A stretch of DNA of 64,000 bases from Azorinus chamasolen (GCA_963576725.1 OY755242.1:65686238-65750237); one strand, 5' to 3'; positions 1 to 12,145 are shown, counted from the first letter of the stretch. The notes: a model not told the origin generated them from the sequence alone. Numbers and translations: made by a program.

Positions 1-987
1 AACTCATGCTGGTGAACATTCCTGTGAAGTTTGGTGACTCTAGCCCTACAATTGTTTTCAGAGATACGTGCAGCACAAAGTTTCTCTAATTTTAAGTTAA
101 CAGATCAGGGGCAGTAAATCAAGAATTATCAGGGGAGACAATTAAAAAAACCAGGTGCACAACAACTCATGCTGGTGAACATTCCTGTGAAGTTTGGTGA
201 CTCTAGCCCTAGTGGATTTAAAGATATGCATGACACAAAGTTTCTCTAATTTTAAGTAATCATATCAGGGGCAATAACTCCAAAGTTATCAAGGAAAGAC
301 AATTCAAAAATCCCAGTTGTAGTACAACAACGCATGCTGATCGACATTCCTGTGAAGTTTAGTGACTCTAGCCCTAGTGGTTTCAGAGATATGCACGACA
401 CTAAGTAAAGTTTGTCTAATTTTAAGTCATCAGGGGCAGTAACTCCAAAGTTAACAGGGGGAGACAATTCAGAAAACCCAAGAGCAAAACAACTCATGCT
501 TGTAAACAATCCTGTGAAGTTTGGTGACTTAGCCCTACTGGTTTCAGAGATACGCCCGACACAAAGTTTGTATAAAGTTAAGTATTCATATCAGGGTCAA
601 TAACTCAAGAATGATCAGGGAAGACAATTCAAAAACCATAGGTGCACAACAACTCATGCTGGTGAACATTCCTGTGAAGTTTGGTGACTCTAGTACCAGC
701 GGTTTCAGAGATACGCGCGACAAAAAGTTTTTCTAATTGTAAGTCATCAGGGGAAATAACTCAAAAATTATCATGGGAGACAATTCAAAAACCCCAGGTG
801 CACAACAACTCATGCTGGTGAACATTCCTGTGAAGTTTGTTGAATCAAGCCCAACTGGTTTCAGAGATACGCCCGACACAAGTTTGTGACGGACAGACAG
901 ACGGACGGACGGACGGACAGACGGACGGACAGACAGACAACTCTGGCACAAACAATATATCTCCCCATAAATGGGGGAGACATAATT
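1..987 (+). mobile_element. HINE-A element, right part (tandem core plus 3' palindrome)
   Basis: Six units of about 156-165 bp share AACTCATGCTGGTGAACATT and GGTTTCAGAGATACG. They are followed by a purine-rich (ACGG/ACAG) run at 888-936 and the terminal palindrome CCCCATAAATGGGG with GGGAGACATAAT. The 5' end lies left of the window. The architecture matches non-autonomous Helentron-type elements (HINE / pearl) of bivalves. Confidence 0.75.
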
Positions 988-999
988 CAAAATTACATG

Positions 1000-2060
1000 G
1001 CCACCTTCACGTATAAATTTCACATATAGATATAGATTGGCTGTGCGTCATTTATAGATACATAGATTGGATGTGCATCACATATATATGAGTTATCTGT
1101 AAATTTTAGTAGACATCTATAAACTCTAGTTTTCCCTATAAATTTCATATTTGAAAAAAAATCCAAACTTCTGTCAAAATTGTTGCAGCTCATATTCCAA
1201 TCCACAGGACCATCCTGACATATAGCTGGTTCATATGTAAAAGTTTGAATAAAAACGCTCACATAGTATAGGAGGAGTTAGCTGCACAAGACTTTTCGCT
1301 ATTACTCTATATAAGGAAAAACTCCAAAGGGTCATAACTTCTGTCAAAATTGTTGCAGCCAAACTTCCAAACCACATGACCATCCTCACATATAGCTGTA
1401 TCATATGTATACGTTTGAAGTAAATCCCTGAAATAGTATAGGAGGAGTTAGCTGCACAAGATTCCTCACATATAGCTGGTTCATATGTAATAGTTTGAAG
1501 TAAATCCCTCAAATAGTGTAGGAGGAATTAGCTGCAAAAGATATTTTCGCTATATATTATATACAAGGAAAATAGTGTTGGAGCACAAGATATTTTCGCT
1601 ATATATTCTATATAAGGACAATAGTATTGGAGGAGTTAGCTGCACAAGATTCTTTCGCTAAGAAAAGACTACAAAGGGCCATAGCTTCTGTCAAAATTGT
1701 TGCAGCTACAATTCCAAACCACTTGACCATCCTCACATTCAGCTGGTTCATATTAAAAAGTTTGAAGTAAATCCCTCGAATAGTGTAGGAGGGGTTAGCT
1801 GCACAATATTTTTTGGCTATATATTCTATATAAGGAAAAACTACAAAGGACCATAACTTCTGTCAAAACTGCCAAAATTCCAAACCACATGACCATCCTC
1901 ACATATAGCTGGTTCATATGTAAAAGTTTGAAGGAAATCCCTCTAATAGTGTAGGAGTTAGCTGCACAATAATTTTAACAGACAGACGGACGGACGGACG
2001 GACGGACAGACAGAAAGCGCAACATCAATATGTCTCCCTCCCCTAAAGGGGAAGACATAA
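1000..2060 (+). mobile_element. HINE-A2 element, 171-bp units
   Basis: Five diverged units with a period of about 171 bp are keyed by GTCAAAATTGTTGCAGC (1,173; 1,343; 1,690; 1,862 in degenerate form) and GGAGTTAGCTGCACAAGAT. A (ACGG)n run at 1,980-2,012 and the palindrome CCCCTAAAGGGG follow. The plan matches HINE-A with unrelated core units. The 5' end is not clear. Confidence 0.65.
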
Positions 2061-2137
2061 CTAAGATAGGTAGCGTAAACATGCGATGATAAAATTGTAT
2101 TTAGTACTTAATATTTAATATTTTTAATATTTCATAT

Positions 2138-2386
2138 TTAACTCTTTCCCTGTTACATGTTTTTCCAAGTTCCAATACCTACTAAATATTCATTGACATA
2201 TGAGTATTAACAAACTATGGAAGGTGGGACATTGCAGCCATTTTACAAAGTAGAGAAGCATTCCTATCAAATTATATTAGCAAACAGAGCCTACCCTGAT
2301 CAGACGGCTACTCTAGGGGACGTCTGATCTGTGTCTAACCTGTTTGCAAATGTGTGAAAACTCGTTTATACTAGGGAAAGAGTTAA
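2138..2386 (-). mobile_element. TTAA-1b MITE
   Basis: TTAA at both ends (2,138 and 2,383) with CTCTTTCCCTGTTACATG at the left and CTAGGGAAAGAG at the right. The core is GCCTACCCTGATCAGACGGC and its imperfect complement GACGTCTGATCTGTGTC. It abuts the LINE 3' end. Confidence 0.8.
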
Positions 2387-2418
2387 CTCATCCAATTAAT
2401 CTCAAAACCATACTTTAA

Positions 2419-5239
2419 TCATGTACGAGCATTATACAAGATAACTGACCTGATTGTAAAGGCTATTTTGTATAATGTAGCAAGTCGTTTAACAGTATAC
2501 GCAATTTCTGAGTTTACCAGTTCAATAAATTTAAACATGCTAGGGAATCTCCAGTAATATTACGATATTAACTGTTTTATCAATTCGTGTTACATTTGAC
2601 ATTCAATCACAAAATGGTATTCATCCTCTAATAAGCTACAGGCATTACAAATACGATCATTAACAGGGATACTATTAGGTTGGTTCCATCTTCCAGTTTC
2701 AATGCATAGTCTGTGTGACGACAAACGTAACCGTGTCATGCTAACGCGGATTGTTTTCACAGTAACAATATCTAAATACGATTTTAAATTAAATTCAGCT
2801 ATATGTCTATAAAATATTGCTCTTGTAAAAGTATTTAATCTAGCTTGCCACTTTTGTCTTAGTTAGCTTTACGTACGGTACGTACAAACAATCCAGTATC
2901 ACCGACTGTTTGGAATAACCAGGCATAAAAAACAGCTAAGGGAACACAGTAGATCCCTAATAAGCGATCACCAGTTTTTTCTGCTTTGGTATACATGTTA
3001 TAAACTTTACTAATATATTTATTTTCCGACCTATGTAATATTTTCGTCCAAAATTAATAGCATTAAAAAACCTCAAATTTTGTAGTGGCATTCTGCCTAA
3101 TTCCCCATAAACAAACTCATTTTGTGTACTTTTTTAACACCGGGCAATCGCTTGCAAATTGTAGATGTACTTGCTCTATTGTTTTAGCTGGATGAAAACC
3201 CCAAATTTCACCACAATAATTAAAAATAGGCAGCACAAGCTTATAAAATAACTCTAGTCTATGTTTAGCAGATATATTTGTGAATTTGTATAAATATTTG
3301 TTCATTTTGAAAATAGCTTTCAGACCTTACCCAGCTAAAGTACTTTGTGCGTCTGTAAAAGATACAGTTGCTGTGAAGACCACGCCAAGATAAACAAAAT
3401 TGTTAACAATATCCATGTTAATTTCACCATAGTGAAAACTTATATTTGTTGGAAGTCGGCCAGCCTTTCTAAATACTAAAACCTTGGTGTTTGGTACATT
3501 TACCTGTAACTTCCATCTATTGCAAATAGCTATGTAACAAATCTAACCTTGTTTGGAGTTCAGCACTACTGTTTGCAAAACTAACAATGTCGTCAGCATA
3601 AAGAATTAAGAACATTTTTAAAGTATCGACATCAATTCCGTCAATTCCACTAGTAACGTACATATCTTCTATATCATTTAGGAACATAGAAAAAAGAAAA
3701 GGGAAAAACAATCACCTTTATGTACACCTAATTGACATTCAAAATTATTATTTAACTCTTAATTTAACAATAGAATAGATTGATCGCATAACATTCATAA
3801 TATTTCCTTCATAATATTTCCTCCTATCCCTAATTTAATTGTTTCCCCAAAGACAATCTGTATTAACACAATCAAAAGCCTTACTATAATCTATGAAAGC
3901 ACAAAATAATTGTTTTCCACTATTTATAACATGATTAATAAGCCCATGAAGTACAAAAACATTTTCCGATGTGCCCATATTTGACCTAAAACCTGCCTGA
4001 GCTTCTATGTATACACAGTAATTTCTAGCCCATTCACATAAGCGATTGTTCAAAACTCTAGTAAACACTTTACCTATGGAACTAAGTAGAGTAATGCCTC
4101 TATAGTTATTTACATCATTTACAGTACCTTTCTTGTGTAGTGGGACAACAAAACCCTCAGACCAACTGTCTGGAAAGTATCTTTTTTTCAAATATTTTAT
4201 TGAACAACGAAAGTACATAAGGTATAAGAATTGCTTTCCCATTAATAACATTTCATTAAGGTATAAATCAGGGCCTCCACTCTTGTTGTTTTTAACTGAT
4301 TAATTGACTTAATAATTTCCTCAGTAGAAAAAGATATGTTTAGTTCTTCGAACATAGTACTGAATTCCTCCTTTTCATAACATTCAACAAAATACAATAT
4401 ATCCTCATCTGCGCTGAAAAACATATCTTCTGGATTATTTACAGATTTAAAATACTGTTCGAAAACATTTAATGATATGTTACAACTTTTTACACCTAAA
4501 CATTCTTTTAACATTCTCCAATATAATCTAGCAGTCTTTTGTTTGATTCAAATAAAGTTTGTGTTTTCCTTCTATCATAGTCATATCTGGCCTTTCGTAG
4601 ACACACTTTATAGTCAGATCGCTTAGCTACCATATTTGCTCTATTTGGTTCTTCATTATTTGTTCTATACAAATTCAGAGCATTGTAAATTAATCTTCTT
4701 TTTGCATCACATTCTGGCGTAAACCACTTATTCTTATTTGTCTGACTATGATTTTTTTCATCACTATTATTATTAATAATATTGTGTTTGAATAGAGGAG
4801 AGACTACTCCGTCTAGTATACTACTTAACTGATTAATACAACAGTCTATATCGGCATTACTAACAGCATTAACTACATTGTCACTAAAATGGTCTAGTCT
4901 AGCTTTAATACTAGTTTATTCCAATCTATCTGTAAATAGCCTTGTCTTATCATAATCATTTTGAGAACAGTTAAGTAATGGTTTATCAAAACATAAGGTA
5001 AAGTCAATCGTAGAATGGTCAGACAATATATTCGGCTCGTCAACATTAAAATAATCTAAATATTGAAATAAATGCAGTGTACTTAGGACATAGTCAACAA
5101 CACTAGTGCCCCTGCTACCAACATAAGTATACTTTCCAATATTTTATCATTTTTAAGTCGCCTATTCATTATCCTGAGACCCGTCTGCTTGCATATATTT
5201 AATAAGAGTAAGCCGTTGCTATTTAAACGGCCTTTTTCT
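2419..5239 (-). pseudogene. LINE endonuclease C-terminus, reverse transcriptase and C-terminal domain
   Basis: Frames on the minus strand join as follows. Endonuclease end: GRLNSNGLLLLN, VGSRGTSVVDYVLSTLHLF and LSDHSTIDFTL. RT: SWSEGFVVPLHKKG, NNYRGITLLSSIGKVFTRVL, FIDYSKAFDCVN, ECQLGVHKGDCFS and the active site YADD at 3,589-3,600. C-terminal region: LPIFNYCGEIWGFHP, RLCIETGRWNQPNS, a CNAC-x-H-x-C cluster and a final stop at 2,419. Several frameshifts and stops separate these blocks, and an 18-bp direct repeat near 3,800-3,830 duplicates part of the RT. Catalytic Asp residues survive but the copy cannot be active. Confidence 0.88.
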
Positions 5240-6184
5240 CGCTTCTCAGTCGTGCTAGATAAGCTGAGTTACTAAAAATAGCCGTACTAGAAATCCTTAT
5301 CTGGAACACCCCGTGACTAGTGTATTCATACGCGCGATTGGGTAAAATCAATACAAGGGAAGGATTTCTTACAGAATTATACCAACATTTCTATAGGCAA
5401 CAACCTTATGAATTGAAATTAATATAAGTAATTAGCACGAATATGAAATTCTATTTATCATATAAACACTTAAGCCTATTTAATTAACCGAAGACGTTAT
5501 TTTGTAGTCACTCAGTCATTTATATTTCACGCCAAAACGTAACGTTTGTGGTTGTCATAACAAATGACGTCATTAGAGGGTTAATACACTTTTTTTCGGG
5601 CAATAACATCTGCAGTGTCCCGAGGGACTGTTGTTGGCCCGAGCCCGAAGGGCGAGGGCAACAACATTCCCGAGGGACACTGCAAATGTTATTGCCCGAA
5701 AACAACCGTGTATTAACGCTATTCTTGCATAAAACTAATTTTCTGCTCTCCTGCATCAATTTAATTCTTTAAAATACAAGCAAAACAACGGCAGCAAAAC
5801 TATACACTTCCTTGACACTTCGTCGATTTATGCTGTTTCCGGGCCACATGCACATACCATATACATGGTCTAGCGGGACTACAACAGCACGTTTTATGCA
5901 AGAATTTGGTGTCACGCCTAAAGTTATGCTGCGGTCTGTTGCTATTAGATATGGAAGTCGTATTACGCAATGTAAAGTAGTACTTCACAAAATTCGTTAA
6001 TTTTCTTGGTTTTAGGGCGTATTTCAGCGAGAAAAATAATCAAGCATGGGATTTGTTAAAGCCGGGGGGTTCTATACCCTCGGTTTGTCTGTTCCTATCG
6101 GAAACTCGCTAAAGCTCGTTTCCGACTGGAACAGACCAACCTCGGGTATAGAAATCCCCGTCTTTAACAAAACCCATGCTTGAT
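5240..6184. mobile_element. Insertion cluster splitting the LINE endonuclease
   Basis: The LINE reading frame stops at about 6,185 and resumes at about 5,240, so the intervening sequence is secondary. It contains two separate fold-back structures (5,580-5,718 and 6,040-6,186) and AT-rich sequence with no coding signal. Exact junctions and a target duplication could not be fixed by eye. Confidence 0.7.
5580..5718. repeat. Fold-back element, long imperfect palindrome
   Basis: The left arm GTTAATACAC...CGGGCAATAACATCTGC...GTGTCCCGAGGGA is answered by TCCCGAGGGACAC...GTTATTGCCCG...GTGTATTAAC. The centre contains a GC-rich inner palindrome around GCCCGAAGGGC. Arms are about 60 bp. Confidence 0.85.
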
Positions 6185-6186
6185 TC
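6040..6186. repeat. Fold-back element with about 70-bp arms
   Basis: AATCAAGCATGGGATTTGTT at the left is matched by AACAAAACCCATGCTTGATT at the right. Inner arms carry TCTATACCCTCGG / CCTCGGGTATAGA and GGAAACTCGCTAAAGC / GCTCGTTTCCGA. Confidence 0.85.
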
Positions 6187-6790
6187 TATTAATCTTGAGA
6201 CACCCTTTTGACAAAGATATCTGAATAATAATCATCAGGTAAACTATCAATAAAAGAATTGTCATTGACAACAAAATCTTCTCTATCAGATGTATGCGAG
6301 TTTAGATCCCCGCACACCAGTAGATTCAGCGCGTTTTCATATTTAGAGTCTAAACTAACAATGTAATCTAAAAGTCGATCAAAAGTATGCGACTCTAACA
6401 CTGTTTGGCGAGTACTATTTTCCGGTATAACATATAATAAACATATACACAAATCATTTTCCAAGCCAAGTTTCTCTTTTGTAATTTTAATACGTACGAA
6501 ATCGTCTTCACTTCCAAATATCAGCGTGTCATTTGAAACAAATGCATTTCTCACGTACACAATCACACCGCCAGAACAACGTTTACTATTGGCTTTAATT
6601 TCCGACCTGTTTAAAACAAAATATTCAAAATTCTGAACGTTTAATAACAATTACTCTTTTGTCCAAGTTTCGGTCATTAAAACAATGTCATGACTATTAA
6701 AGATTTGTATCGGTTCTGGTGAAAACAGTTTATTCGTGCGTTTAGTTACCAGTCCTTGAACATTAAGTATAGCGCGTCTCTGGTTGCTGG
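6185..6790 (-). pseudogene. LINE EEP endonuclease, N-terminal part
   Basis: Translation gives RAILNVQGLVTKRTNKLFS, then HDIVLMTETWTKE with the conserved metal-binding Glu. One in-frame stop follows, then an open 153 codons with SGGVIVYVRN and LLVCGDLNSHTSDREDF, the endonuclease Asp/Asn motif. The frame stops after RVSQD, where the inserted DNA begins. The missing piece resumes at 5,240 as GRLNSNGLLLLN. Confidence 0.85.
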
Positions 6791-7069
6791 CCTAATGCTC
6801 CTCACTAACGCCTGTATGGGGAGAACCCGTCCGTCGATGACTGGTTCCCATTTACCCGAAGGTCAAGCTCAGTCTGTCCTACCTGTGCTGTCTCAATCTC
6901 TCACACCCGAACGAGAGTAACGAACGACAACTCTGCAAAGGAGATTGGTGACGTCTTTCTATTTTTAGACCCGGGTAAACCCGAATACTATCCCGGGTTA
7001 CACTTACACTTGTCTGCCTACGATACGGCTTTGATAAAGAGCTTTTCTCAAACCGTGACGTAGACCGGA

Positions 7070-7840
7070 CTACCCACGTACTGGAAGTGTATTGACAGTT
7101 TGTGTATTCGGGTTATCAGAAGCTAAGGATTTCACACATGTCTCATCAGTACTCACGAACTTTGGAAATGTCTCTTCACTATCTCTGGAATTCACGAACG
7201 TTTTACAAGTGTCAGCGTCCTGTGTTTCGTACAGGGAATATGTACATGGAGACTGTTCATCTCCTGACTGTACAACGGGGGCTGTTTCAGTATGCTGGGC
7301 CATTGTCATGACAGGGGATACATTGGTTTTTTGGTAAAGACTGTGTCTCACTAGGCCAGTGTTGCATAAACTGCTGGGGCAATACTCTATTTGGATTGAC
7401 AACGAGGGGAATTGGCTGAAGCTGACCTGTGAACATTGGGTTTATTGGACTAACACCCTGTGCAAAACCTGACAGTGCAGCAAATTGGTGGTGTATTATT
7501 TGACTGGGGATCATGTTTTGCATGAGGGTTTCCTACAGGAGAAGGGATCTGTTGAGCAGTATCCATTGGAGCAGTATTACTTACATTGGGACAAGAAACT
7601 TGAGGTGAGGAATTCGCCTCTGAATTTACACATAGATTTGTCAGCTCAGTCAGATTGCTCGGTATAGTCTCAGCAACCGTTGGAATAGACTCTAATCGGT
7701 TTGCATTTGCGTATCTACTCCAGTCTGGTAACTCATCCTTAATGAGTTGACCATCTTGAATGAACTTTGCAAGGTATACAATTTGCACGTTTGATAGTCG
7801 GGAATTTAGTTCATTGTACCTAGGCCATAATCGTGACACT
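7070..7840 (-). pseudogene. LINE ORF1-like remnant
   Basis: Overlapping frames on the minus strand give one protein broken by frameshifts. The first part contains LWPRYNELNSRLSNVQIVYL and a Pro/Asn/Gln/Ser-rich stretch, the next FAALSGFAQGVSPINPMF, and the last a Thr/Ser-rich segment with TDETCVKSLASDNPN. No esterase, RRM or zinc knuckle is evident. Position upstream of the endonuclease on the same strand suggests LINE ORF1, but I do not recognise the family. Confidence 0.45.
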
Positions 7841-7915
7841 CTGATTAAAGCTTGAATTTTGAAAATGTATTAGGTGAAACTTTCTGGAAAAATTAATGTG
7901 CTCAGCAAGTAAAGG
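7841..7915 (+). repeat. TTAA-3 MITE right-end fragment
   Basis: About 70 bp match the right end of the complete copy at 57,800-58,013, including TTTTGAAAATGTA, GTGCTCAGCAAGTAAAGG and the terminal TTAA (7,912-7,915). The LINE joins its inner side. Confidence 0.75.
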
Positions 7916-8458
7916 TTAAAAAGCAATAATGTTTCTGTAAATAACGCGTTTTAAAAGTCTGTAATATGAAACAAAACTGTAGTTTGTATAACGAGTGAAA
8001 ATAAATTCCGAATAATCACTTGCAGTTATTAGAATTTGATACTAAATTATCTGACTGTCTCTATTGACGGTGCTATTGGTCTCCGCGTACTTGGCTAGTA
8101 GAGGATATATGCGAGTGAAGGCCACGCATAGCCACGCTTAGTGGATTGAGATAATAACTAAATTCTTCCAATATAGTCGCGGCGCAATACCATTCAAGCA
8201 TGCAGCATATGTACATTAGGATAATTAGAAATAAATATATGTATACACACACAACAGTACTAATAAATAATATAGTCACAAAATGGAATGTCAACCTCAC
8301 AATTTACCAATGTAATAAACACCTAAGTATTAGACTAAGTGTTGTCTATTTTTTTAGTATTAGTAAATCGACACTTAATAAATAAAAGGCCAGTAACGGC
8401 TGATTTACTAAAATAAATCGCCCAGATAGCAACGCCATTGGACGCAACATAGTTTCAA
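7916..8458. other. No recognised feature
   Basis: AT-rich sequence without a coding signal or a repeat that I recognise. A short direct duplication, CCACGCATAGCCACGCTTAG, sits at 8,122-8,141. Confidence 0.5.
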
Positions 8459-9590
8459 TCAAAGGTGCCCGACGCATGCTTGAACTCACCCACGGACCCC
8501 CCCCCCCCCCCCCAAAAAAAAAAAGAAATAAAAAAAAGAAAATGTGGTCGAAGTATGTAAAACTAGCCTAAAACTATCTGTTTGAACCATAAACCACTCA
8601 GAAAAACAAGAAAAACACGATCCGGAAAAACATTCCTATCGGGTCTATATATGTATTGAAAGGTATCTAACTACGTCAGATCAGCGGCGGAAATTACAAC
8701 AGTCATGTTTTTCAAAGTCTTACAGCAAAGCCAATTCAACACCGATTTCAATCATTTTGGTCTTGATCCGTTCCAAACTCCATATGCTAAGTGACACAAT
8801 TAGTGTTTTCCTTAAATATTGCCCCGTCCTGTCGCTGCAAGACTGCGAATTTGAAAAAAACGCTAGAGCGAAACGATGTGACTCCCGCCAGGATGCATAG
8901 ACGTATATAGGGGAGCTCTGTATTCGTTAAACTTTTCAACAAAAACGCGAATTATGGTGAAACACTATCGAAAAACATTAAACTCGCCGCAATTAAAACG
9001 GCGCTTACTATTTCCAGTCTGCTACGAGGCGCCAGTTTTCTTTCTCTAACAAAATATGCAAATTCACTACTACTTCCGGGCCACAGCGAAATAGTCACCT
9101 CCGTTCAAAACGAAAGTAGGAGAAAGAAAGTTGGCGTCTCGTAGCAGACTGGAAACGGTGAGTTGAATGTTTTTCGAATGTGTTTCAGCATAATATGAGT
9201 TACCGGTCTTGCAGCGACAGGACAGGGCAATATTTAAGAAAAGCACTAACTGTGCCGCTTACCATATGGAATTTGGAACAGATCAAGACCAAAATAATTG
9301 AAATCGGTGTTGAATTGGCTTTGCTGTAAGACTTTGAAAAACATGACTGTTGTATTTTCCGCCGCTGATCTGACGTAGTTAGGTACCTTTCAATACATAT
9401 ATAGACCCGAAAGAAAAAAAAATTCCGTGTCGTGTTTTTCTTGTTTTTCGGAGTGGTTTAAGGTTCAAATAGATAGTTTTAGGCTTGTTTACATACTTCG
9501 ATCACTTTTTTTTCTTTCTTTCTTTTTTTTTTTTTTGGGGGGGGGGGGGTTCCATTGGTGAGTCCAATCATGCGTCGTGCACCTTTGGTT
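8459..9590. repeat. Giant inverted repeat (fold-back element), about 500-bp arms
   Basis: The left arm (8,459 to about 9,050) is the reverse complement of the right arm (about 9,120-9,590). Long matched tracts include CAAAGGTGCCCGACGCATG, ACGTCAGATCAGCGGCGGAA, TTCAAAGTCTTACAGCAAAG, CCTGTCGCTGCAAGAC and TTTCCAGTCTGCTACGAG. Identity looks above 90% in the best parts. The loop of about 60 bp carries TACTTCCGGGCCACAGCG. A poly(C)-poly(A) tract lies in the left arm (8,489-8,524) and its counterpart poly(T)-poly(G) in the right arm (9,505-9,550). No ORF inside is credible. Confidence 0.93.
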
Positions 9591-10489
9591 TCAATCACTA
9601 AAATCAGGAACATGCCACACAGACCCCGCCTGTGTATATACTTCGTGATTAGGGCAACCAATCATAGTGAGCAGAAACGGACGTTAATCAACACAACCAC
9701 AATCGTAACTACTCGCCGTATTCCGTCAGAGTTTCGATAGGAATGCAGCTGAGGTATTCCGCTAAAATAAATGTTTAATGTTATAAATAGACTAGATAGT
9801 CTTTTTCGATCTAGGATCAATGGGTTTCGTGTGTTACAAGATGCAAGATTTTACGTCGGATTTAAATAATAGACAACATTAGCTCATAAGCTATTTTCCG
9901 ACAGACATATGTAAAAATCCAAATTATATACAATGTACAGTGTCATGCAGATATAAACCAGAAACAAGGAAAAAGGAACAAAGGGGAAAGCAAGCAAACA
10001 ACATCTAAATAAAACGTAATTAAGCAAAAATAAGTGTCTAACTGAGACAATTGAAAGCATTTGATCCTTGTAAAAGGAGGTAACAACGGTTAGCGAATTC
10101 ATAAGATGTACCACAGTCGCCTCCCATATCAGTAGGTAACGCTCTTCAGTTTGTGGGAAAAATATCTCATTTTATATCATTATGTACTGTTAAAAAAACA
10201 AAATAGTAATATCACAGTCTTTTATCTATCATACATTTTATCACAAAGGTTATAAGTTATCTGTCAGAGCTAGTATATATCACAGATGGATTAGCCAGAG
10301 ACATATTTATGTCATTAGCCCAAAAGAGACCTAAACAGCGTTTTCTTACTAACGACAATAAAACATCACGAAACTAGGAAGAGGGAGATAGGTAAAACCG
10401 TAATGTTAACCTGAAAGATACCCGTCAACATGTTCTCACAACAACCAGAGTTATATGTATCACAGTTCTGCAAAAAATATTAATTACAG
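9591..10489. other. No recognised feature
   Basis: No coding exon or known repeat seen. Short ORFs here have no supporting motif. Confidence 0.5.
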
Positions 10490-10695
10490 TATGTTGCTTG
10501 TAAACTTGCATCTGTGATTACATATGTAAACAGTTTCCTGATGAGACTCCCAGTTACTCGCCGTCTCATCAGGATCCAAACGATCTGTTACTATGACTGT
10601 TTTTGAAACAACGATTACGAACAATAAAAAATAATTGAAAAGTGTAGCAGACGAAACAGTTTACAGACGAAAAAACTTGGCAGCGAAAGAGTTAA
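10490..10695 (+). mobile_element. TTAA-3 MITE (left end worn)
   Basis: Core palindrome CTGATGAGACTCCCAGTTAC / CGCCGTCTCATCAGGATCC, then GTAGCAGACGAAACAG and the end GGCAGCGAAAGAGTTAA (TTAA 10,692-10,695). It serves as the uninterrupted relative for the copy at 12,892. Confidence 0.75.
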
Positions 10696-10800
10696 ATCTT
10701 TCACCACTAAAGTGGCTGGAAAACGGCTCACAAACAGCTTCCAGAGTCAAGATGAGAGGTGGAGTATTTCGGCGTCTAATCTGGATTCAAACTTTTTAAT
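10692..10800 (+). repeat. Degenerate TTAA-3-like fragment
   Basis: Starts TTAAATCTTTCACCACTAAAG at the TTAA shared with the previous copy. It keeps AAGATGAGAGG...CGGCGTCTAATCTGGATTC as a decayed core. The right end is cut by HINE-C. Confidence 0.5.
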
Positions 10801-10805
10801 TTCTT

Positions 10806-12145
10806 AACAAGAGTGCCAGTGGACACAATATACGCCCGTCGAGGTTTTGTTCAACATAAACTGGGGTTAACGTATTTGCGACCAAGTTTCAAGGTTGTAA
10901 ATAGCCATACTTTAACAAAAAACCATAACCGAAAATTCTAAATTAAAAAGTGCCATAATTGTGTCTAAATGCTTGAGATGAAGATGAAGCTTGTGATGGT
11001 GAACAAATGTTTCAAGTTTAAAAGCTTTATCTGAAAGGATTTGGACTTTAACCAAAAATTCCAAGCTAAAATGCGTCATAATTATATCAAAATGTTAGAC
11101 AGCGTTATGTACTCTTGCCTACAGGTAAAGCTTATGATGGTGAGCAAGTGTTCCAAGTTTAAAAGCTTAATCTAAAAGGGTTATGTAAATAAGTGGACTT
11201 TAACCAAAACTTTAATCAAAGTTTTTTAAGTTAAAATGGGGCATAATTCTGTCAAAATGCTTGAAAGAGTTATGTACTCTTGTCTACAGGTTAAGATTGT
11301 GATGGTGAACAAGTGTTCCAAGTTTAAAAGCTTTATCTCAAAGGGTTATGTAAGTAAATGGACTTTAACAAAGCCTTGACCAAAAATTCTAAGTTAAAAA
11401 GGGGCATAATTCGGTCAAACTGCTTGACAGAGTTATTTTCTCTTGCCTAAAGGTGAAGGTTTTGACGGTGAACAAGTGTTCTAAGTTTAAAAGCTTTATC
11501 TCAAAGGGTTATGTAAATAAATGAACTTTAACAAAGCCTTAACCAAACATTCTAAGTTAAAAAGGGGCATACATTGTAATTCAGTCAAAATGATTGACAG
11601 AGTTATTTACTCTTGCCTACAGGTGAAGGTTGTGATGGTGAACAGGTGTTCAAAGTTTCAAAGCTTTATCACAAAGTGTTATGTAAATAAGTGGACTTGT
11701 TCCACATAAATTGAGGTTAACATTTTTGCTTAACGCAAATGCTAAACGCAAATTCTAAGTCCAATTAAGCGACCTTGACCTTGGATAAATGAGCCCGGAC
11801 TTGGCGGGCTACTGTAGCATGTCTAGATAAACATTTTGGTTAAATTTGGGAAGGATCCACCAAGCGGAACTTGAGTTAGAGATGTTACAGACAGACAGAC
11901 CGGTTAACATTTTTGCTAAACGCAAATTCTAAGTCCAATTGTGTGACCTTGACCTTGAATAAACAAAGCAGGACTTGGTAGGCTACTGTAGCATGTCTAG
12001 ATAAACATTGTGGCTAAATTTGAGAAGGATCCACCAAGCGGAACTTGAGTTAGAGATGTTACAGACGGACAGACGGACAGACAACCAGACGGACAGACAG
12101 CGCCATTCCATAATACGTCCCGTTTTTTCAAACGGGCGTATAAAA
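10806..12145 (+). mobile_element. HINE-C element, 163-bp units plus duplicated tail
   Basis: The 5' end is AACAAGAGTGCCAGTGGACA followed by ATACGCCCG. About five units of roughly 163 bp are keyed by GGGGCATAATTCGGTCAAA and GTGATGGTGAACAAGTGTTC. The 3' portion, a 170-bp block with GGATCCACCAAGCGGAACTT, occurs twice (11,715-11,890 and 11,903-12,065). (ACGG/ACAG)n and the palindrome CCCGTTTTTTCAAACGGG then CGTATAA close the element. The subterminal ACGCCCG / CGGGCGT pair links the two ends. Confidence 0.8.

Larger units (their letters stand above)
2387..7845 (-). mobile_element. Decayed non-LTR retrotransposon LINE-1st (5' truncated, interrupted)
   Basis: Reading leftwards, the element has an ORF1-like region, an EEP endonuclease, a reverse transcriptase and a C-terminal Cys-Cys-His-Cys region, followed by about 35 bp of 3' tail. 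It is broken by stops and frameshifts and by roughly 950 bp of inserted fold-back DNA at 5,240-6,184. The 5' end meets a TTAA-3 MITE fragment near 7,841, so the copy is 5'-truncated, as LINEs usually are. The clade is unresolved from motifs alone. Confidence 0.85.

Noticed and set aside
5548..5772. Overlapping ORFs on both strands with similar peptides
   Set aside because: They arise from the fold-back palindrome at 5,580-5,718.
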